Shown here piece after piece: positions 49,401 through 58,698 of a stretch of 64,000 nucleotides of DNA. A model generated the notes under the pieces. The model was given only the letters and a program-made list of their open reading frames with translations. It did not search any database and was not told the origin of the DNA. Origin of the DNA: Raineyella fluvialis (GTDB lineage Bacteria > Actinomycetota > Actinomycetes > Propionibacteriales > Propionibacteriaceae); NCBI RefSeq assembly GCF_009646095.1, contig NZ_CP045725.1, forward strand, positions 1,054,001-1,118,000, given 5' to 3'. Both the position numbers and the translations under genes were made by a program. Within the stretch, counting starts at the first letter, position 1. Every line of letters starts with the position of its first letter.

Positions 49401-50176
49401 CCGGGGGCCGGCGCCTCCTCGACGACCTTCTGGTTGCGACGCTGCAGGGAGCAGTCCCGGTCGCCGAGGATGACCACCCCGCCGGCGCCGTCACCGAAGA
49501 CCTGCACCTCGACGTGCCGGGCGGGGCTGACCAGTCGTTCGAGGAAGATTCCGGCGCTGCCGAAGCTGGCGGCGGCAAGGCGGCCGACACGGTCGTACGC
49601 GTCGGCGACCTCGGCAGGTCCGGAGCAGGTGAGCATGCCGATACCACCTCCGCCTCCGGTGGCCTTGACCATCACCGGGTAGCCGATGCGCTCGGCTGCG
49701 TCGACGGCCTCCTGGGCCGAACCGAGCAGGCCGGTGCCGGGCATCAGGCAGACTCCGGCCGCCTCGGCCAGTGACCGGGCGGTGTGTTTGAGGCCGAACT
49801 GCTGCAACTGCTCCGGAGTCGGGCCAACGAAGGCGATCCCGGCCGCCTCGACACGCCGGGCGAAGTCGGCGTTCTCCGACAGGAAGCCGTAGCCCGGGTG
49901 GATGGCACCGGCACCGGTCGACCTGGCCGCCGCGAGCACCGCGTCGACGTCGAGGTAGGAGGCCCGCGCACTGGCCGGGCCGAGCAGCACCGCCTCGTCG
50001 GCCTCGCGGACGTGCGGGGCCGACGAGTCGGCCTCGGAGTAGACCGCGACGGTCCGCAGGCCCAGGTCGCGAGCCGTCCGGATGATCCGCCGGGCGATCT
50101 CACCGCGATTGGCGACGAGGACGGTGTCGAAGGCCCAATCCGGGCCGGTGATCGCGGGCGTACGCGTGGTGCTCAT
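46446..50176 (-). CDS. Biotin-dependent guanidine (or urea) carboxylase, frameshifted as sequenced
   Basis: About 1243 residues after repair. Domain order: biotin carboxylase (VLVANRGEIARRIIRTARDLG; VKATGGGGGIGM; EFVYDPLREEASFLEVNTRLQVEHPVTEE), AHS2/KipA-like domain ([44 protein letters not shown]), AHS1/KipI-like domain, then the biotinyl domain with the AMKME motif (LVSLEAMKMETRV). The break is at the C5 run 48559-48563; one base gives [11 protein letters not shown]. The two DUF1989 genes directly upstream point to guanidine as substrate. Overlaps both neighbours by four bases. Confidence 0.85.
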
Positions 50177-50918
50177 CGGTGCTCCTCGGGGTCCGTGACG
50201 ATCATCCGCAGTGGGGTCGGATTGAACTCGTTGCAGGGGTTGTTCATCTGCGGGCAGTTGGAGACCAGCACCAGGAGGTCCTTTTCCGCCCGGAAGGCGA
50301 CCCGGCGGCCCGGCCCGGAGATGCCGTCGACGATGCCGAGGGCGCCGTCCGCCTCGACCGGCACGTTCATGAACCAGTTGAGGTTCGAGACCATGTCCCG
50401 GGCGCCCAGGTCGTAGCGCGACCCCTCGGCGAGGAAGTTGTCACGGCAGGCGTGCTCGGTCAGCGTGTGGTGCCCGTAACGCAGGGTGTTCGACTCCTTG
50501 CTACAGGCACCGCCGATCGTGTCCTGGCGGTCCACCTCGTTGGCCACGACGGTGGCCAAGGGCTCACCGAGGGTGGAGCGGAGCACTGTCCCGGTCCGTA
50601 CGTAGGCATTGCCCTGCCAGGCGAGGGTGTCCGGGACGCTGTAGCGCTCGTCGGTGTCGTCGGCGTTGAACAGCAGGCAGTCCCCGATTGGTTGCCGCCG
50701 ACGTCCACGATGGTCAGGACCTGACCGGCGGCCAGGCGCACGGACCACGGCGCCCGGGCGGGGACGACCTCGTCCCGTACGATCGCGCCGTCGGTCAGGG
50801 GGCCGGCGAGGTCGAGGACCGTCCCTTCGGCGTACCGCGAGGCGTCCAGCACCTCACCGAGCGGGAGAGGGCAGGTGGGCGTACGGCCCATGGCGTCCAC
50901 GATGGTGGCAGTGGTCAT
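50173..50918 (-). CDS. DUF1989 protein (UAAP2), probable carboxyguanidine deiminase subunit, frameshifted as sequenced
   Basis: About 248 residues after repair. Conserved DUF1989 segments are DCLLFNADDTDERYSVPDTLAWQGNAYV, GGACSKESNTLRYGHHT, RDNFLAEGSRYDLGARDMVSNLNWFMNVP and SNCPQMNNPCNEFNPTPLRM; the Cys residues are likely metal ligands. The break is in the C4 run 50682-50685; one base joins GGNQ to GDCLLFN. Paired DUF1989 proteins beside a carboxylase and allophanate hydrolase have been shown in other bacteria to form carboxyguanidine deiminase. It begins one base after the UAAP1 stop. Confidence 0.82.
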
Positions 50919-50919
50919 G

Positions 50920-51804
50920 TCACAGTCCTCGCGCGGTCAGGTAGTCGGCGGTGTTCAGGTAGGCCCGGTGGATCTCGGGCGAGGTGTCCCGGAGGGGGTC
51001 ACCCGCGGCGGTGGGGGCGCCGCGCCAGGCGTGCACCCGGAGCATCCCGTTGGTGTAGTCCGGGCGCGGGTCCAGCGGGTGCGGGGAGGTGGCGACGAGC
51101 ACGATGAGGGGCATCTCCGCCACGAGTTCGACGCTGCGGCCGGCGCCCGCCGACCCGGTGAAGGTCAGCGTCCCGTCCTCCTCGACGCGTACGCCCTGGA
51201 AGAAGGAGACGCTCGGCGGCAGGTCCCGAGGCGTCAGGCCATGCTTCGCGGCTGCCAGGGTGAACAGGGACCGCCCGGAGGGCGACGCGCTCTCCGGGGC
51301 GCAGGCGCCGTACTTGGCGATGGCTGCCGCATCCGACAACGAGCCGCAGAAGCCGTCGTGGTGACCGGAGTCGTCGGCCACCAGGGTCGCCAGCACCCGC
51401 CCGTCCCCGGAGAGCAGCGGATGTCCAGCTCCGAGGTAGGCCTGCCAGGGAATCTTCATCGTGTCCGCGACGTTCAGCCGCTCCCAGGGCTCCAGCGCGT
51501 TGAACAACAGGAGGTGCGCGCAGGCGGTGCCCTCGACATCCTCGAGCCGTACGTGCGTCCCCGCCGCCACGACCTTGTGGGTGTAGTTGCCCCCCGCGAC
51601 CGTCTCGGCCCAGACCAGACCCTCCGGGTCGACCCCGGCCGGGACGTACGGCGAGGAGGCGGCCGGCAGATACGGCATGGCCTCGGCGCGCCGCCCGGTC
51701 CGGCCGCGTGCGTCGTCACGCGCTGCCAGGACGGTATCGGTGCGGTGTTCCTCCTGGGGGCTGAGTGCCTGAGGGCCAGGCTGGTCGTGGGTCACTGCGG
51801 TCAT
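50920..51804 (-). CDS. DUF1989 protein (UAAP1), probable carboxyguanidine deiminase subunit
   Basis: A 294-residue protein. The DUF1989 core starts about residue 65: GGNYTHKVVAAGTHVRLEDVEGTACAHLLLFNA, RLNVADTMKIPWQAYLGAGHPLLSGDGRVLATLVADDSGHHDGFCG, then PSVSFFQGVRV and VELVAEMPLIVLVATSPHPLDP. The ATG at 51804 has AGGGGA upstream. It is the partner of the UAAP2 product. The N-terminal 60 residues are less conserved and may be disordered. Confidence 0.85.
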   Translation of the reverse strand: MTAVTHDQPGPQALSPQEEHRTDTVLAARDDARGRTGRRAEAMPYLPAASSPYVPAGVDPEGLVWAETVAGGNYTHKVVAAGTHVRLEDVEGTACAHLLLFNALEPWERLNVADTMKIPWQAYLGAGHPLLSGDGRVLATLVADDSGHHDGFCGSLSDAAAIAKYGACAPESASPSGRSLFTLAAAKHGLTPRDLPPSVSFFQGVRVEEDGTLTFTGSAGAGRSVELVAEMPLIVLVATSPHPLDPRPDYTNGMLRVHAWRGAPTAAGDPLRDTSPEIHRAYLNTADYLTARGL

Positions 51805-51865
51805 GGGGATCCCCTCTAGGGTGGGTCGGGACGTACGTGTGGGGATGGACGGATGAGGTGGCGGG

Positions 51866-53470
51866 TCAGGCGAGGTCGGCGACGGGCTCGGCGACCTCGA
51901 CCTGTCCACGGGCGTGGACGGCGGCCAGCGGGATGCGGGTGGCGTGCGGGTGGAGGCGCCGGTGGACGAGCACGCCGACGACCAGGCAGAGGCCGATGAA
52001 CAGCACCGCGCTCCACTGCAGCCACCAGGTGCCGCCGGTGAGGTCGTAGACGGCGGCCCGCGGCCAGGCGAGGTTGACCACCGCGACGACCTGGTAGGCG
52101 ACGGCGAGGACGTTGACCGGGATGCCCCAGCGGCCCAGGGAGAACAGCGGCCGTCCGGTCTCGTCGAGTTCCTCCACGGTGCCGAGCCCGAGCCGGGCCT
52201 CACGGACACGGGCGATGAGCAGGGGGACGGTCACACCCAGGTAGGCCAGGTAGATCATCGCGATGCAGAGGCTGGCCAGGGCGGTGAAGATGGCGGTCTG
52301 GTGCAGGTTGACCGCCAGGGCGAGCGCGGCCAGCACACCGACGACGATCGAGGAGACGATCGGGGTGCCCGTCCGGGGGGAGACCATGGACAGCGCGCGG
52401 TGGAAGGGCAGGGCCTTCTGCCGGGCCATCGAGAACATCATCCGAGAACCGGAGGTCTGCACCGCCAGGGTGCAGGAGAAGACCGCGATGGCCACGTCGG
52501 CAAGCAGGATGCGCCCACCGACAGGCCCGAGCACCTCGTTGAGGACCCAGGGCAGACCACCGGTGGCGAGGTTGCCGTCGGTGAGGCTGGGGGCCGCGAA
52601 GAGGGCGCCCATGATGAGCAGCCCGCCGCCGATCCCGGAGACCCACAGGGCCCGCAAGATCGTCCGAGGTGTGGTGCGCCGCGGCGTCGTCGTCTCCTCG
52701 GACAGCTCGCCCGCAGAGTCGAAGCCGACCATGACGTACGCCGCCATCAGGCCGGACGCGAGCCAGGCGGAGAGCACGGACGACCCGGGTGCGAGGTTGG
52801 CCCCGGTGGCGGTGAACAGGATCGCGGGGCCCCGGTGGGCGTGGAACAGCAGCGCCGCGACGATCGCGACGACCCCGACGATCTCGAGCACTGTGCCGGT
52901 GGAGTTCACCAGCGCCATCACGCGGACGCCGACGACGTTGATGACGGTCGTCACGACGAGGAGGCACACCCCGAGCACAACGGCGTTCGCCGCCCCGGTG
53001 GCGGAGGTGGGGGCCGCGTCGGCGCCCGGGCCGCCGACGAGTTGGAAGCCGGACCAGATGGCCGGTAGGACCGCCTGCAGGGCGATCGCCGCGGTGGCGA
53101 CCGTGAGGATCTGGCCGATGATCATCAGCCAGCCGGTGAACCAGCCGAGGGTCTGGCCGCCCAGCCGGGAGGACCACTGGAAGATCGCCCCGGAGATCGG
53201 GAACCGCGCGGCGAGGGTGGAGAAGTTGAGTGCGACGAGGTACTGGCCGAGAAAGACGAGCGGCCAGGTCCAGAAGAACGCTGCGCCGCCGAAGCCGAAC
53301 CCCAAGGCGAAGAGCTGGAAGACGGTGGTGAGGATGGAGACGAAGGAGAATCCCGCCGCGAAGGACGAGAAGCTTCCGACACTGCGGTGGAGTTCCTGCC
53401 GGTACCCGAACCGGGCGAGGTCCTCGGGTTCGGCCTGTGCGGGCACGAAGCCCGCGGTGGTGGTGGCCAT
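51866..53470 (-). CDS. APC-superfamily permease of the guanidine/urea operon
   Basis: A 534-residue amino acid/polyamine/organocation permease with about twelve membrane helices. The first helices (VGSFSSFAAGFSFVSILTTVFQLFALGFGFGG) have the glycine-rich unwound region that binds substrate. GFDSAGELSEETTTPRR is a family hallmark. Permeases of this type are often encoded with urea-carboxylase-type genes and may import guanidine or a related nitrogen compound. It is the first gene of the operon, behind a GlnR-like box and a palindrome. Confidence 0.85.
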   Translation of the reverse strand: MATTTAGFVPAQAEPEDLARFGYRQELHRSVGSFSSFAAGFSFVSILTTVFQLFALGFGFGGAAFFWTWPLVFLGQYLVALNFSTLAARFPISGAIFQWSSRLGGQTLGWFTGWLMIIGQILTVATAAIALQAVLPAIWSGFQLVGGPGADAAPTSATGAANAVVLGVCLLVVTTVINVVGVRVMALVNSTGTVLEIVGVVAIVAALLFHAHRGPAILFTATGANLAPGSSVLSAWLASGLMAAYVMVGFDSAGELSEETTTPRRTTPRTILRALWVSGIGGGLLIMGALFAAPSLTDGNLATGGLPWVLNEVLGPVGGRILLADVAIAVFSCTLAVQTSGSRMMFSMARQKALPFHRALSMVSPRTGTPIVSSIVVGVLAALALAVNLHQTAIFTALASLCIAMIYLAYLGVTVPLLIARVREARLGLGTVEELDETGRPLFSLGRWGIPVNVLAVAYQVVAVVNLAWPRAAVYDLTGGTWWLQWSAVLFIGLCLVVGVLVHRRLHPHATRIPLAAVHARGQVEVAEPVADLA

Positions 53471-53490
53471 GGCTGCCCCTCTTGCTCATT

Positions 53491-53508
53491 ATCTGTCGAG
53501 CGACAGAT
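53491..53508. promoter_or_regulatory. 18-bp palindrome, candidate TetR operator
   Basis: ATCTGTCG-AG-CGACAGAT, a perfect 8-bp inverted repeat with 2-bp spacer, ending 20 bp before the permease start codon. Length and position fit a repressor site; the TetR regulator encoded at the operon end is the natural candidate. Confidence 0.6.
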
Positions 53509-53546
53509 ACCTGGGACCCATCGTTGTGGCCCGGGAGGCGGCGGTG

Positions 53547-53573
53547 GTTTCGCCGGGGTGACAGCTCTGTAAC
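53547..53573 (-). promoter_or_regulatory. Candidate GlnR operator for the guanidine/urea operon
   Basis: Read leftward: GTTAC, GTCAC and GAAAC, separated by exactly six bases each. GTCAC-n6-GAAAC is a full match to the core GlnR consensus. It lies 77-103 bp upstream of the permease start. Confidence 0.65.
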
Positions 53574-53775
53574 CGGTGGGGCGCGCGGATGACGATCACG
53601 TGTCCGAGCGACTCGACCGGCGCGGGTGCCAGGAGGGGTCCAGGTGTGCAAGAGGGGCTTGGCGCTGGCTCCATCAAGGGGCGACAATTCAGACAAAGGA
53701 CAGGGCGGGGGGCCCACCCACTAAGAACGGGGCGGATTTCTGGCGCCACCCCGATGACCGAGGGTTGGTGCGACA

Positions 53776-54303
53776 GTGATCAAGCACACCGCAGTGGGAG
53801 TGGCCGCCCTGGCCGCCTCGCTCCTCCTCGCCGTTCCACCCCAGGCCGCCTCGGCCGCGGAGGCGGCCCAGACGTATTCCACCCATGCCTACATCACCCA
53901 GTACGGATGGCCGGACAACAGCGGCGAAACCGAGGAGGTGCACGGCGGCAACCTGATCGCCTACCCGGTGATCCACTCGTCCGCCGGGGGGCGCGGTACT
54001 TACTCGAATCCGCGGACATTCGCCAGTGATGAAAGGGAGTTCCCGGTCGGGACGAGGATCTACGTCCCCGCTTTCCACCTGTACTACATCATGGAAGACC
54101 AATGCGTGGAATGTGAAAGCGATTGGTCCGGCGGAAAGCGCCACATCGATCTCTGGATCGGCGGGAACGGCACCGATGACGACGCCGTCCTGGCGTGTGA
54201 GGACAAGTGGACCCGCGACAGCGGTCGCATCCTCGTGAACCCACCCGCCGGTCTGCCCGTCGGTCCCCCGCTGTACGCCCGGTGGCGCGGTGGGTGTCTG
54301 TGA
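53776..54303 (+). CDS. Small secreted protein, possible double-psi beta-barrel (3D/RlpA-like) fold
   Basis: A 175-residue protein from a GTG start. A signal peptide (HTAVGVAALAASLLLAVPPQAASA) is followed by a mature domain of about 145 residues. AYPVIHSSAGGRGTYSNPRTFASDEREFPVGTRIYVP, then YYIMEDQCVECESDWSGGKRHIDLWIGG, resembles the G-x-ID-x-W/Y ending of 3D and RlpA-like barrels, where the Asp-x-x-x-Asp pair is functional. Three Cys residues suggest an external disulfide. The fold call is tentative; the role, perhaps in cell-wall binding, is unknown. Confidence 0.6.
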   Translation: MIKHTAVGVAALAASLLLAVPPQAASAAEAAQTYSTHAYITQYGWPDNSGETEEVHGGNLIAYPVIHSSAGGRGTYSNPRTFASDEREFPVGTRIYVPAFHLYYIMEDQCVECESDWSGGKRHIDLWIGGNGTDDDAVLACEDKWTRDSGRILVNPPAGLPVGPPLYARWRGGCL

Positions 54304-54380
54304 CGACCGCGGCGCGGCGCGGAATGCCGCGACGCTGAACTGATATCGGGATCTGTAGCGACGAAGGTGCAGGCCAGGTC

Positions 54381-55295
54381 ATGACGATGGCGGTGAGGCC
54401 CGGCGTCTGGCGGCAGGACGTTTTGACGCGCGTCGGCCGGATGACGACGGAGATCGAGTCCCGGCAGGACAGCGCGGCGCCGGAGGACGCGCTGCTGCTG
54501 AACCGGGCCAGGAACTACCTGGCGACTGCCGCCGGGTTGGCCGAGGACGGCCTGAATCCCCTGGAGTGGTGGACCGGGAGCCAGATCGAGGCGGCCTGGT
54601 CGCAGCTGCGCCTGGCCGAGGAGAACCTCGTCCGCGCCTCCTCGCACGACGCCGGCGTGCTCCGCGCCGACGCCCTGACCGAACTCGCCCACGCCGTGTC
54701 CGTCGGCGTCGCGGCCACCGACCCGCGGCTGGCGGCCCTGCGGGAAGCCCTCGCCGCCCCGGCCCCCGACCTGACCCAGCTGCGCGAACTCACCGTCCGG
54801 GTCACGGTGGCCGCGCACCTTCTCAGTGACCAGATGCACCAGGCCCAACGCGGGTTCCGCAACCAGCTGCGCGGGATCACGATCCTGCTCATCGTGCTCG
54901 CGGTCGTCACCGTGGCCGGCGTCTCGGCCGTTCCCGGTGCCGAGGCACTCATCCCCCGCCCGGACGGCCTCGCGATGCTGCCGGCCCTCCTGCTGGCCTT
55001 CGGGATGGGCGGCATCGGCGCCCTGTTCAGCGCGGTCCCGTCGTTGTCCCAGATGCCCCAGCAGATCTCCCCGTTCAACACGGCCCGGGAACAGGCCACG
55101 TTGAAGGTGATCACCGGCGCCTGGTCGGCGGTCGTCGGGCTCGTGGTGGTCGCCGCGGGGATCAGCGGCGGCATCACCGGCGACCCGATGACGGTGCCGG
55201 GTTTCGCGATCGTGTCGGCGCTCTTCGGAGCGCAGCAGGAGGCCCTGACGCGGTTCGCCGACCACAAGGCGGCCACGATGACCCCCGGAGCCTGA
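54381..55295 (+). CDS. Membrane protein of unknown function
   Basis: A 304-residue protein. The N-terminal 160 residues are predicted soluble and helical (LLLNRARNYLATAAGLAEDG, IEAAWSQLRLAEENLVRASS). Three or four membrane helices follow (GITILLIVLAVVTVAGVSAV, LAMLPALLLAFGMGGIGALFSAV, TGAWSAVVGLVVVAAGISGG, FAIVSALFGAQQEALTRFAD). The family is not recognised. An in-frame ATG at 54441 is an alternative start. It ends before a convergent terminator. Confidence 0.6.
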   Translation: MTMAVRPGVWRQDVLTRVGRMTTEIESRQDSAAPEDALLLNRARNYLATAAGLAEDGLNPLEWWTGSQIEAAWSQLRLAEENLVRASSHDAGVLRADALTELAHAVSVGVAATDPRLAALREALAAPAPDLTQLRELTVRVTVAAHLLSDQMHQAQRGFRNQLRGITILLIVLAVVTVAGVSAVPGAEALIPRPDGLAMLPALLLAFGMGGIGALFSAVPSLSQMPQQISPFNTAREQATLKVITGAWSAVVGLVVVAAGISGGITGDPMTVPGFAIVSALFGAQQEALTRFADHKAATMTPGA

Positions 55296-55339
55296 GCCCG
55301 AGGAGCCTGAGCCCCGGGAGCCTCAGCCCCCGGAAAAGC

Positions 55340-55392
55340 CGTACGGCGCCCCCGTCACGGGGCGAGGCGTGGCCTCTCGGAGGCGCCGTACG
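55340..55392. terminator. Bidirectional stem-loop between convergent genes
   Basis: CGTACGGCGCC and GGCGCCGTACG form an 11-bp perfect stem around an inner CCCCGTCACGGGG hairpin. It lies between the stop of the membrane protein and the stop of the araD-like gene, fitting a shared terminator. CCTGAGCCCCGGGAG-like short repeats precede it. Confidence 0.6.
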
Positions 55393-55435
55393 ACGTCCTG
55401 TTCCCCTCAGTGAAGGCCGCTGGCCTCCGCGGCGC

Positions 55436-56161
55436 TCACGACGCGCCCTCGGCGTGCTGGCCGTAGACGTTCTGGTAGCGGTACCAGAGCTTGTCGATCA
55501 TGTCCTGCGGGAGGGGCGCGACCGGGCCCTTCAGCTGGGCGATGCTGACGGTGCGCGCGACCTCCTCGCACATCACCGCCGCCTTGACCGCGTCGCGGCC
55601 GTCGGCACCGATGGTGAAGGGCCCGTGCTGGGCCATCAGAACGGCCCGTGAGCGCTGGCCCTCGAGCGTTTCGACGATCCCGCGCCCGATCGAGTCGTCG
55701 CCGATGATCGCCAGGGGCCCGACCGGGATCGGGCCACCGAACTCGTCCGCCACCATGGTGAGAACGCACGGGATCTCCTGACCCCGGGCCGCGAAGGCGG
55801 TGGCGTACGTGGAATGGGTGTGCACGACCCCACCGACGGCCGGCATGTGCCGGTAGACGTACGCATGGGCGGCGGTGTCGGAGGAGGGGTTCAGCCCGGT
55901 CGAGGTCCAATCCTCGACCTTGGTCCCGTCCATCCTGCAGACCACCATCCGCTCCGGCGCCAGGGCGTCGTACGTCACTCCGGACGGTTTGATCACGAAG
56001 AGATCCGCACCCGGCACCCGTTCCGAGACGTTGCCGGCGGTCCAGGACACCAGGCCCCAGCGGGGCAGTTCGGCGTGCAGGGCGGCCACCCGCTCACGGG
56101 TCTCCGCCACGGCCTGCCGGACGTCGTCCGGCAGTGAGTCGAGTTCAGTCATCTGCGCCAT
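55436..56161 (-). CDS. Class II aldolase/epimerase, L-ribulose-5-phosphate 4-epimerase (AraD) family
   Basis: A 241-residue protein from MAQ at 56161 (238 from the ATG at 56152). Zinc ligands are the His pair in GGVVHTHSTYATAFA and a later His in VLMAQHGPFTIG. GLVSWTAGNVSERV and VIKPSGVTYDALAPERMVV are family hallmarks. It epimerises or cleaves a phosphorylated ketose; the exact substrate is not fixed. It is the last gene of the leftward polyol operon, 240 bp after rpiB with a short tandem repeat between. No strong ribosome site is seen. Confidence 0.85.
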   Translation of the reverse strand: MAQMTELDSLPDDVRQAVAETRERVAALHAELPRWGLVSWTAGNVSERVPGADLFVIKPSGVTYDALAPERMVVCRMDGTKVEDWTSTGLNPSSDTAAHAYVYRHMPAVGGVVHTHSTYATAFAARGQEIPCVLTMVADEFGGPIPVGPLAIIGDDSIGRGIVETLEGQRSRAVLMAQHGPFTIGADGRDAVKAAVMCEEVARTVSIAQLKGPVAPLPQDMIDKLWYRYQNVYGQHAEGAS

Positions 56162-56178
56162 CCCAATGTCGAGGGGTC

Positions 56179-56238
56179 GGAATCGTGGTGGTGGGAATCG
56201 TGGTGGTCGGAATCGTGGTGGTGGGAATCGTGGTCGTC
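56179..56238. repeat. Four tandem 15-bp repeats upstream of the araD-like gene
   Basis: Four units of GGAATCGTGGTGGTG/C, the last ending in GTCGTC, immediately before the araD-like start. If translation began further upstream they would encode RFPPPRFRPP units. The 241-bp gap between the rpiB-like gene and this gene otherwise contains nothing recognised. Confidence 0.85.
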
Positions 56239-56393
56239 GGGCGTCGTGGTCGTCGATGGAGGTTGACACCGGCCCCGGGTCCGGGTGGGGGGATCCGAAC
56301 CCGGGGCAGGTGCTTCCCGGTCAGGGACCGGGAGTCTCAGCCGACCCGTCGAGACGTCCCGCTGGGACGTCCCGTCGATCGGCAGGTGGGTGA

Positions 56394-56852
56394 TCAGCAG
56401 TCGTACGAGTTGATGGCGGCCACCTTCGTCGCCGACGGCGAGCCCTCGTCGAAGGTGTAGCCGAGCCACTCCTTGGCCAACCGCCGGGCGAGTTCGATGC
56501 CGACGACCCGCTGGCCCATGCAGAGCACCTGGGCGTTGTTGCTGAGCACCGAACGCTCCACGGAGTACGAGTCGTGGGCGGTGACCGCCCGTACGCCATG
56601 GACCTTGTTCGCGCTGATCGCCATCCCGAGACCGGTGCCGCAGATCAGCAGACCGCGGTCAGCCTCGCCCTCGGCGATCTTGCGGGCCGCATCGACGGCG
56701 ATGTGGGGGTAGTCCGTCAACTGCTCGGAGTCCACGCCGACGTCGATCACCTCCGCGACGCGCTCGTCCTTCTCCAGGTCCGCCTTGATGCGTTCCTTGT
56801 AGTCGTAGCCGGCGTCATCGGCGCCGACCACCACGCGGTACTTCTCCGTCAT
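56394..56852 (-). CDS. RpiB/LacAB-family sugar-phosphate isomerase
   Basis: A 152-residue protein with the RpiB fold: [16 protein letters not shown] at the start, [68 protein letters not shown] in the middle. The Cys of LICGTGLG is the usual catalytic base. It interconverts an aldose and ketose phosphate. In polyol pathways of mycobacteria, close relatives act on erythrulose phosphates. Its ATG overlaps the kinase stop (ATGA), so the two steps are probably consecutive. Confidence 0.88.
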   Translation of the reverse strand: MTEKYRVVVGADDAGYDYKERIKADLEKDERVAEVIDVGVDSEQLTDYPHIAVDAARKIAEGEADRGLLICGTGLGMAISANKVHGVRAVTAHDSYSVERSVLSNNAQVLCMGQRVVGIELARRLAKEWLGYTFDEGSPSATKVAAINSYDC

Positions 56853-58591
56853 ACCTGTTCACCTCCTTGAGCCTTGCGGCTCGCCAGTACGGTGGCGACC
56901 TCCACGGCGCACATCGCCAGGGACGTCGCACCCGCATCGGGGGTCCCGATGCTGCGTTCTGCCAGGGGTCGGGCGCGCCCGACCTTCGGCGCGAGGGCGG
57001 CCGTCGCGGCCGCGGCCTCTACGGCGACCTGGGCGGAATCCGTCCAGGCCTCGGTGAGGGACCGTCCGGCGGCCACCTCCTTCTCGAGCCCGTCCACGAA
57101 GGGGACCAGCGCGTCGAGCATCGTCTTGTCGCCGACGTGCGCCTTGCCGAGGGTCAGCATCGAGTCGAGGAAGGCCCTCGCCCCCGCCACGACGTCGGTC
57201 GGGGCGAACGCCTCGGTGTCGTCACCGAGCGCCTCGCCGAACGCCTGCAGGGCTCGGCCCCACAGTACCCCGGAGGTCCCACCGGCCTTGCCGGCCCAGG
57301 CCTCGCCGGCCGCACCGAGCACGGACCGTACGCCGCCGCCTGCGTCAGCCGCCGTGCGGGCGGCCTCCAGGGCGTGGCCCACGCCGCGGACCATGCCGCG
57401 GCCATGGTCGCCGTCACCGGCGACAGCGTCGATCCGGGCCAGTTCGTCCTCCTCGGCCCGCATCTTGGCATCCATCGCCGCCAGCGCCGCCACGGCGACG
57501 CCAGCCGCTGCCCGGGAGGCTTCACTGCCCTCACGTACGGCGTCGCCGCTGGAGACCAGCGAGGAGAGGTCGCGTTCCGGCGCGTCGTGACGGTCCACCG
57601 CGCCCTTCTTGTAGGCGGGGGTGTCCGCGGGTGCGGTCCAGTACTTCTCGAGTTCGTCGTCGAGGTAGGCCAGGGTCAGCGAGATGCCGGCCATGTCGAG
57701 GCTGGTGACCAGTTCCCCGACCTCGGGGTCGACGACCGTGTAGCCGCGTTCGGCCAACTCGGCCGCGACGGTCTTCCAGACCACGAAGAGCTCTTCGTAC
57801 TTGGTGGCGCCGAGTCCGTTCAGGATGACGCCGACCCGCTTGGTCGAGTCGGCCGGCTCCTCCGCCAGGACCCGCTCAAGCAGCAGCAGCCCGAGGTCCC
57901 GGGCGGGGAGCAGATCGCTCTCCGCGATCCCGGGCTCCCCGTGGATGCCCAGACCGACACCCATCCGTCCTGCCGGGACGTGGAACAGCTTGTCGGACGC
58001 GCCTGGCATGGTGCAGCCGTCGAGGCCGACGCCCATGGTGCGGGTGCGGTCGTTGGCCTTCGCCGCGAGCCGTTCGACCTCGGCCAGGTCGGCACCCTCG
58101 TCGGCGGCGGCACCGGCCACCTTGAAGACGACGAAGTCTCCGGCGATGCCGCGCCGCTTCGCGATCTCGGCGATCGGGGCACTGGCCACGTCGTCGGTGA
58201 CATAGAGGTTGCGTGTCTCGATGCCCTCGGCGTTGAGCCGGTCCTGGGCGAGGTTGAAGTTCATCACGTCACCGGCGTAGTTGCCGGTGATGAAGAAGAC
58301 GCCGCCGCCGTTCTGCGCGGCCCGACCCACGTTGTAGGCGTCCTCGGTCGAGGGCGAGGTGAAGATGTTGCCTACCACCGCCCCGTCCGCGAAGCCGTCG
58401 CCGACGACCCCGCAGAAGGCCGGGTAGTGCCCCGAGCCGCCACCGACGACGACGGCCACCTTGCCCTCCGGGGTCGCGGCTCGGCGGACGACGCCACCGG
58501 GGACCTGCACCACGTAGCGGGAGAAGGCGTCACAGAAGCCGTCGAGGGCGTCCTCCATGAAGGTGTCGGGATTGTTGAACAGATGAGTCAT
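56849..58591 (-). CDS. Dihydroxyacetone-kinase-family kinase (DhaK-DhaL fusion, ATP-dependent)
   Basis: A 580-residue single-chain kinase. The DhaK part (residues 1-330) has [38 protein letters not shown] and [11 protein letters not shown], whose His forms the hemiaminal with the ketose. The DhaL part (from about 370) has [13 protein letters not shown] with the Mg-binding Asp residues and [17 protein letters not shown]. It phosphorylates a short ketose such as dihydroxyacetone or erythrulose. The partner genes (isomerase, epimerase/aldolase) favour a four- or five-carbon polyol pathway over plain dihydroxyacetone use. Confidence 0.9.
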   Translation of the reverse strand: MTHLFNNPDTFMEDALDGFCDAFSRYVVQVPGGVVRRAATPEGKVAVVVGGGSGHYPAFCGVVGDGFADGAVVGNIFTSPSTEDAYNVGRAAQNGGGVFFITGNYAGDVMNFNLAQDRLNAEGIETRNLYVTDDVASAPIAEIAKRRGIAGDFVVFKVAGAAADEGADLAEVERLAAKANDRTRTMGVGLDGCTMPGASDKLFHVPAGRMGVGLGIHGEPGIAESDLLPARDLGLLLLERVLAEEPADSTKRVGVILNGLGATKYEELFVVWKTVAAELAERGYTVVDPEVGELVTSLDMAGISLTLAYLDDELEKYWTAPADTPAYKKGAVDRHDAPERDLSSLVSSGDAVREGSEASRAAAGVAVAALAAMDAKMRAEEDELARIDAVAGDGDHGRGMVRGVGHALEAARTAADAGGGVRSVLGAAGEAWAGKAGGTSGVLWGRALQAFGEALGDDTEAFAPTDVVAGARAFLDSMLTLGKAHVGDKTMLDALVPFVDGLEKEVAAGRSLTEAWTDSAQVAVEAAAATAALAPKVGRARPLAERSIGTPDAGATSLAMCAVEVATVLASRKAQGGEQV

Positions 58592-58698
58592 TGCGCAGTC
58601 CTTTCGCTCGCTTGCTCATCGCGAGGATGACCGGCCGGGCGGCCGGCGCGGTGGGTGGATGTGGCCCGCCCACCGGCCGCTCCGGGCCGTGAGATGGC

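Noticed and set aside
50920-52209. Longer 429-residue reading of the UAAP1 gene
   Set aside because: The extra N-terminus is the out-of-frame shadow of the permease gene; the ATG at 51804 has a ribosome site.
53471-53640. Guanidine-I riboswitch upstream of the permease
   Set aside because: The conserved core pieces expected for that riboswitch are not visible by eye; only a palindrome and a GlnR-like box are seen.
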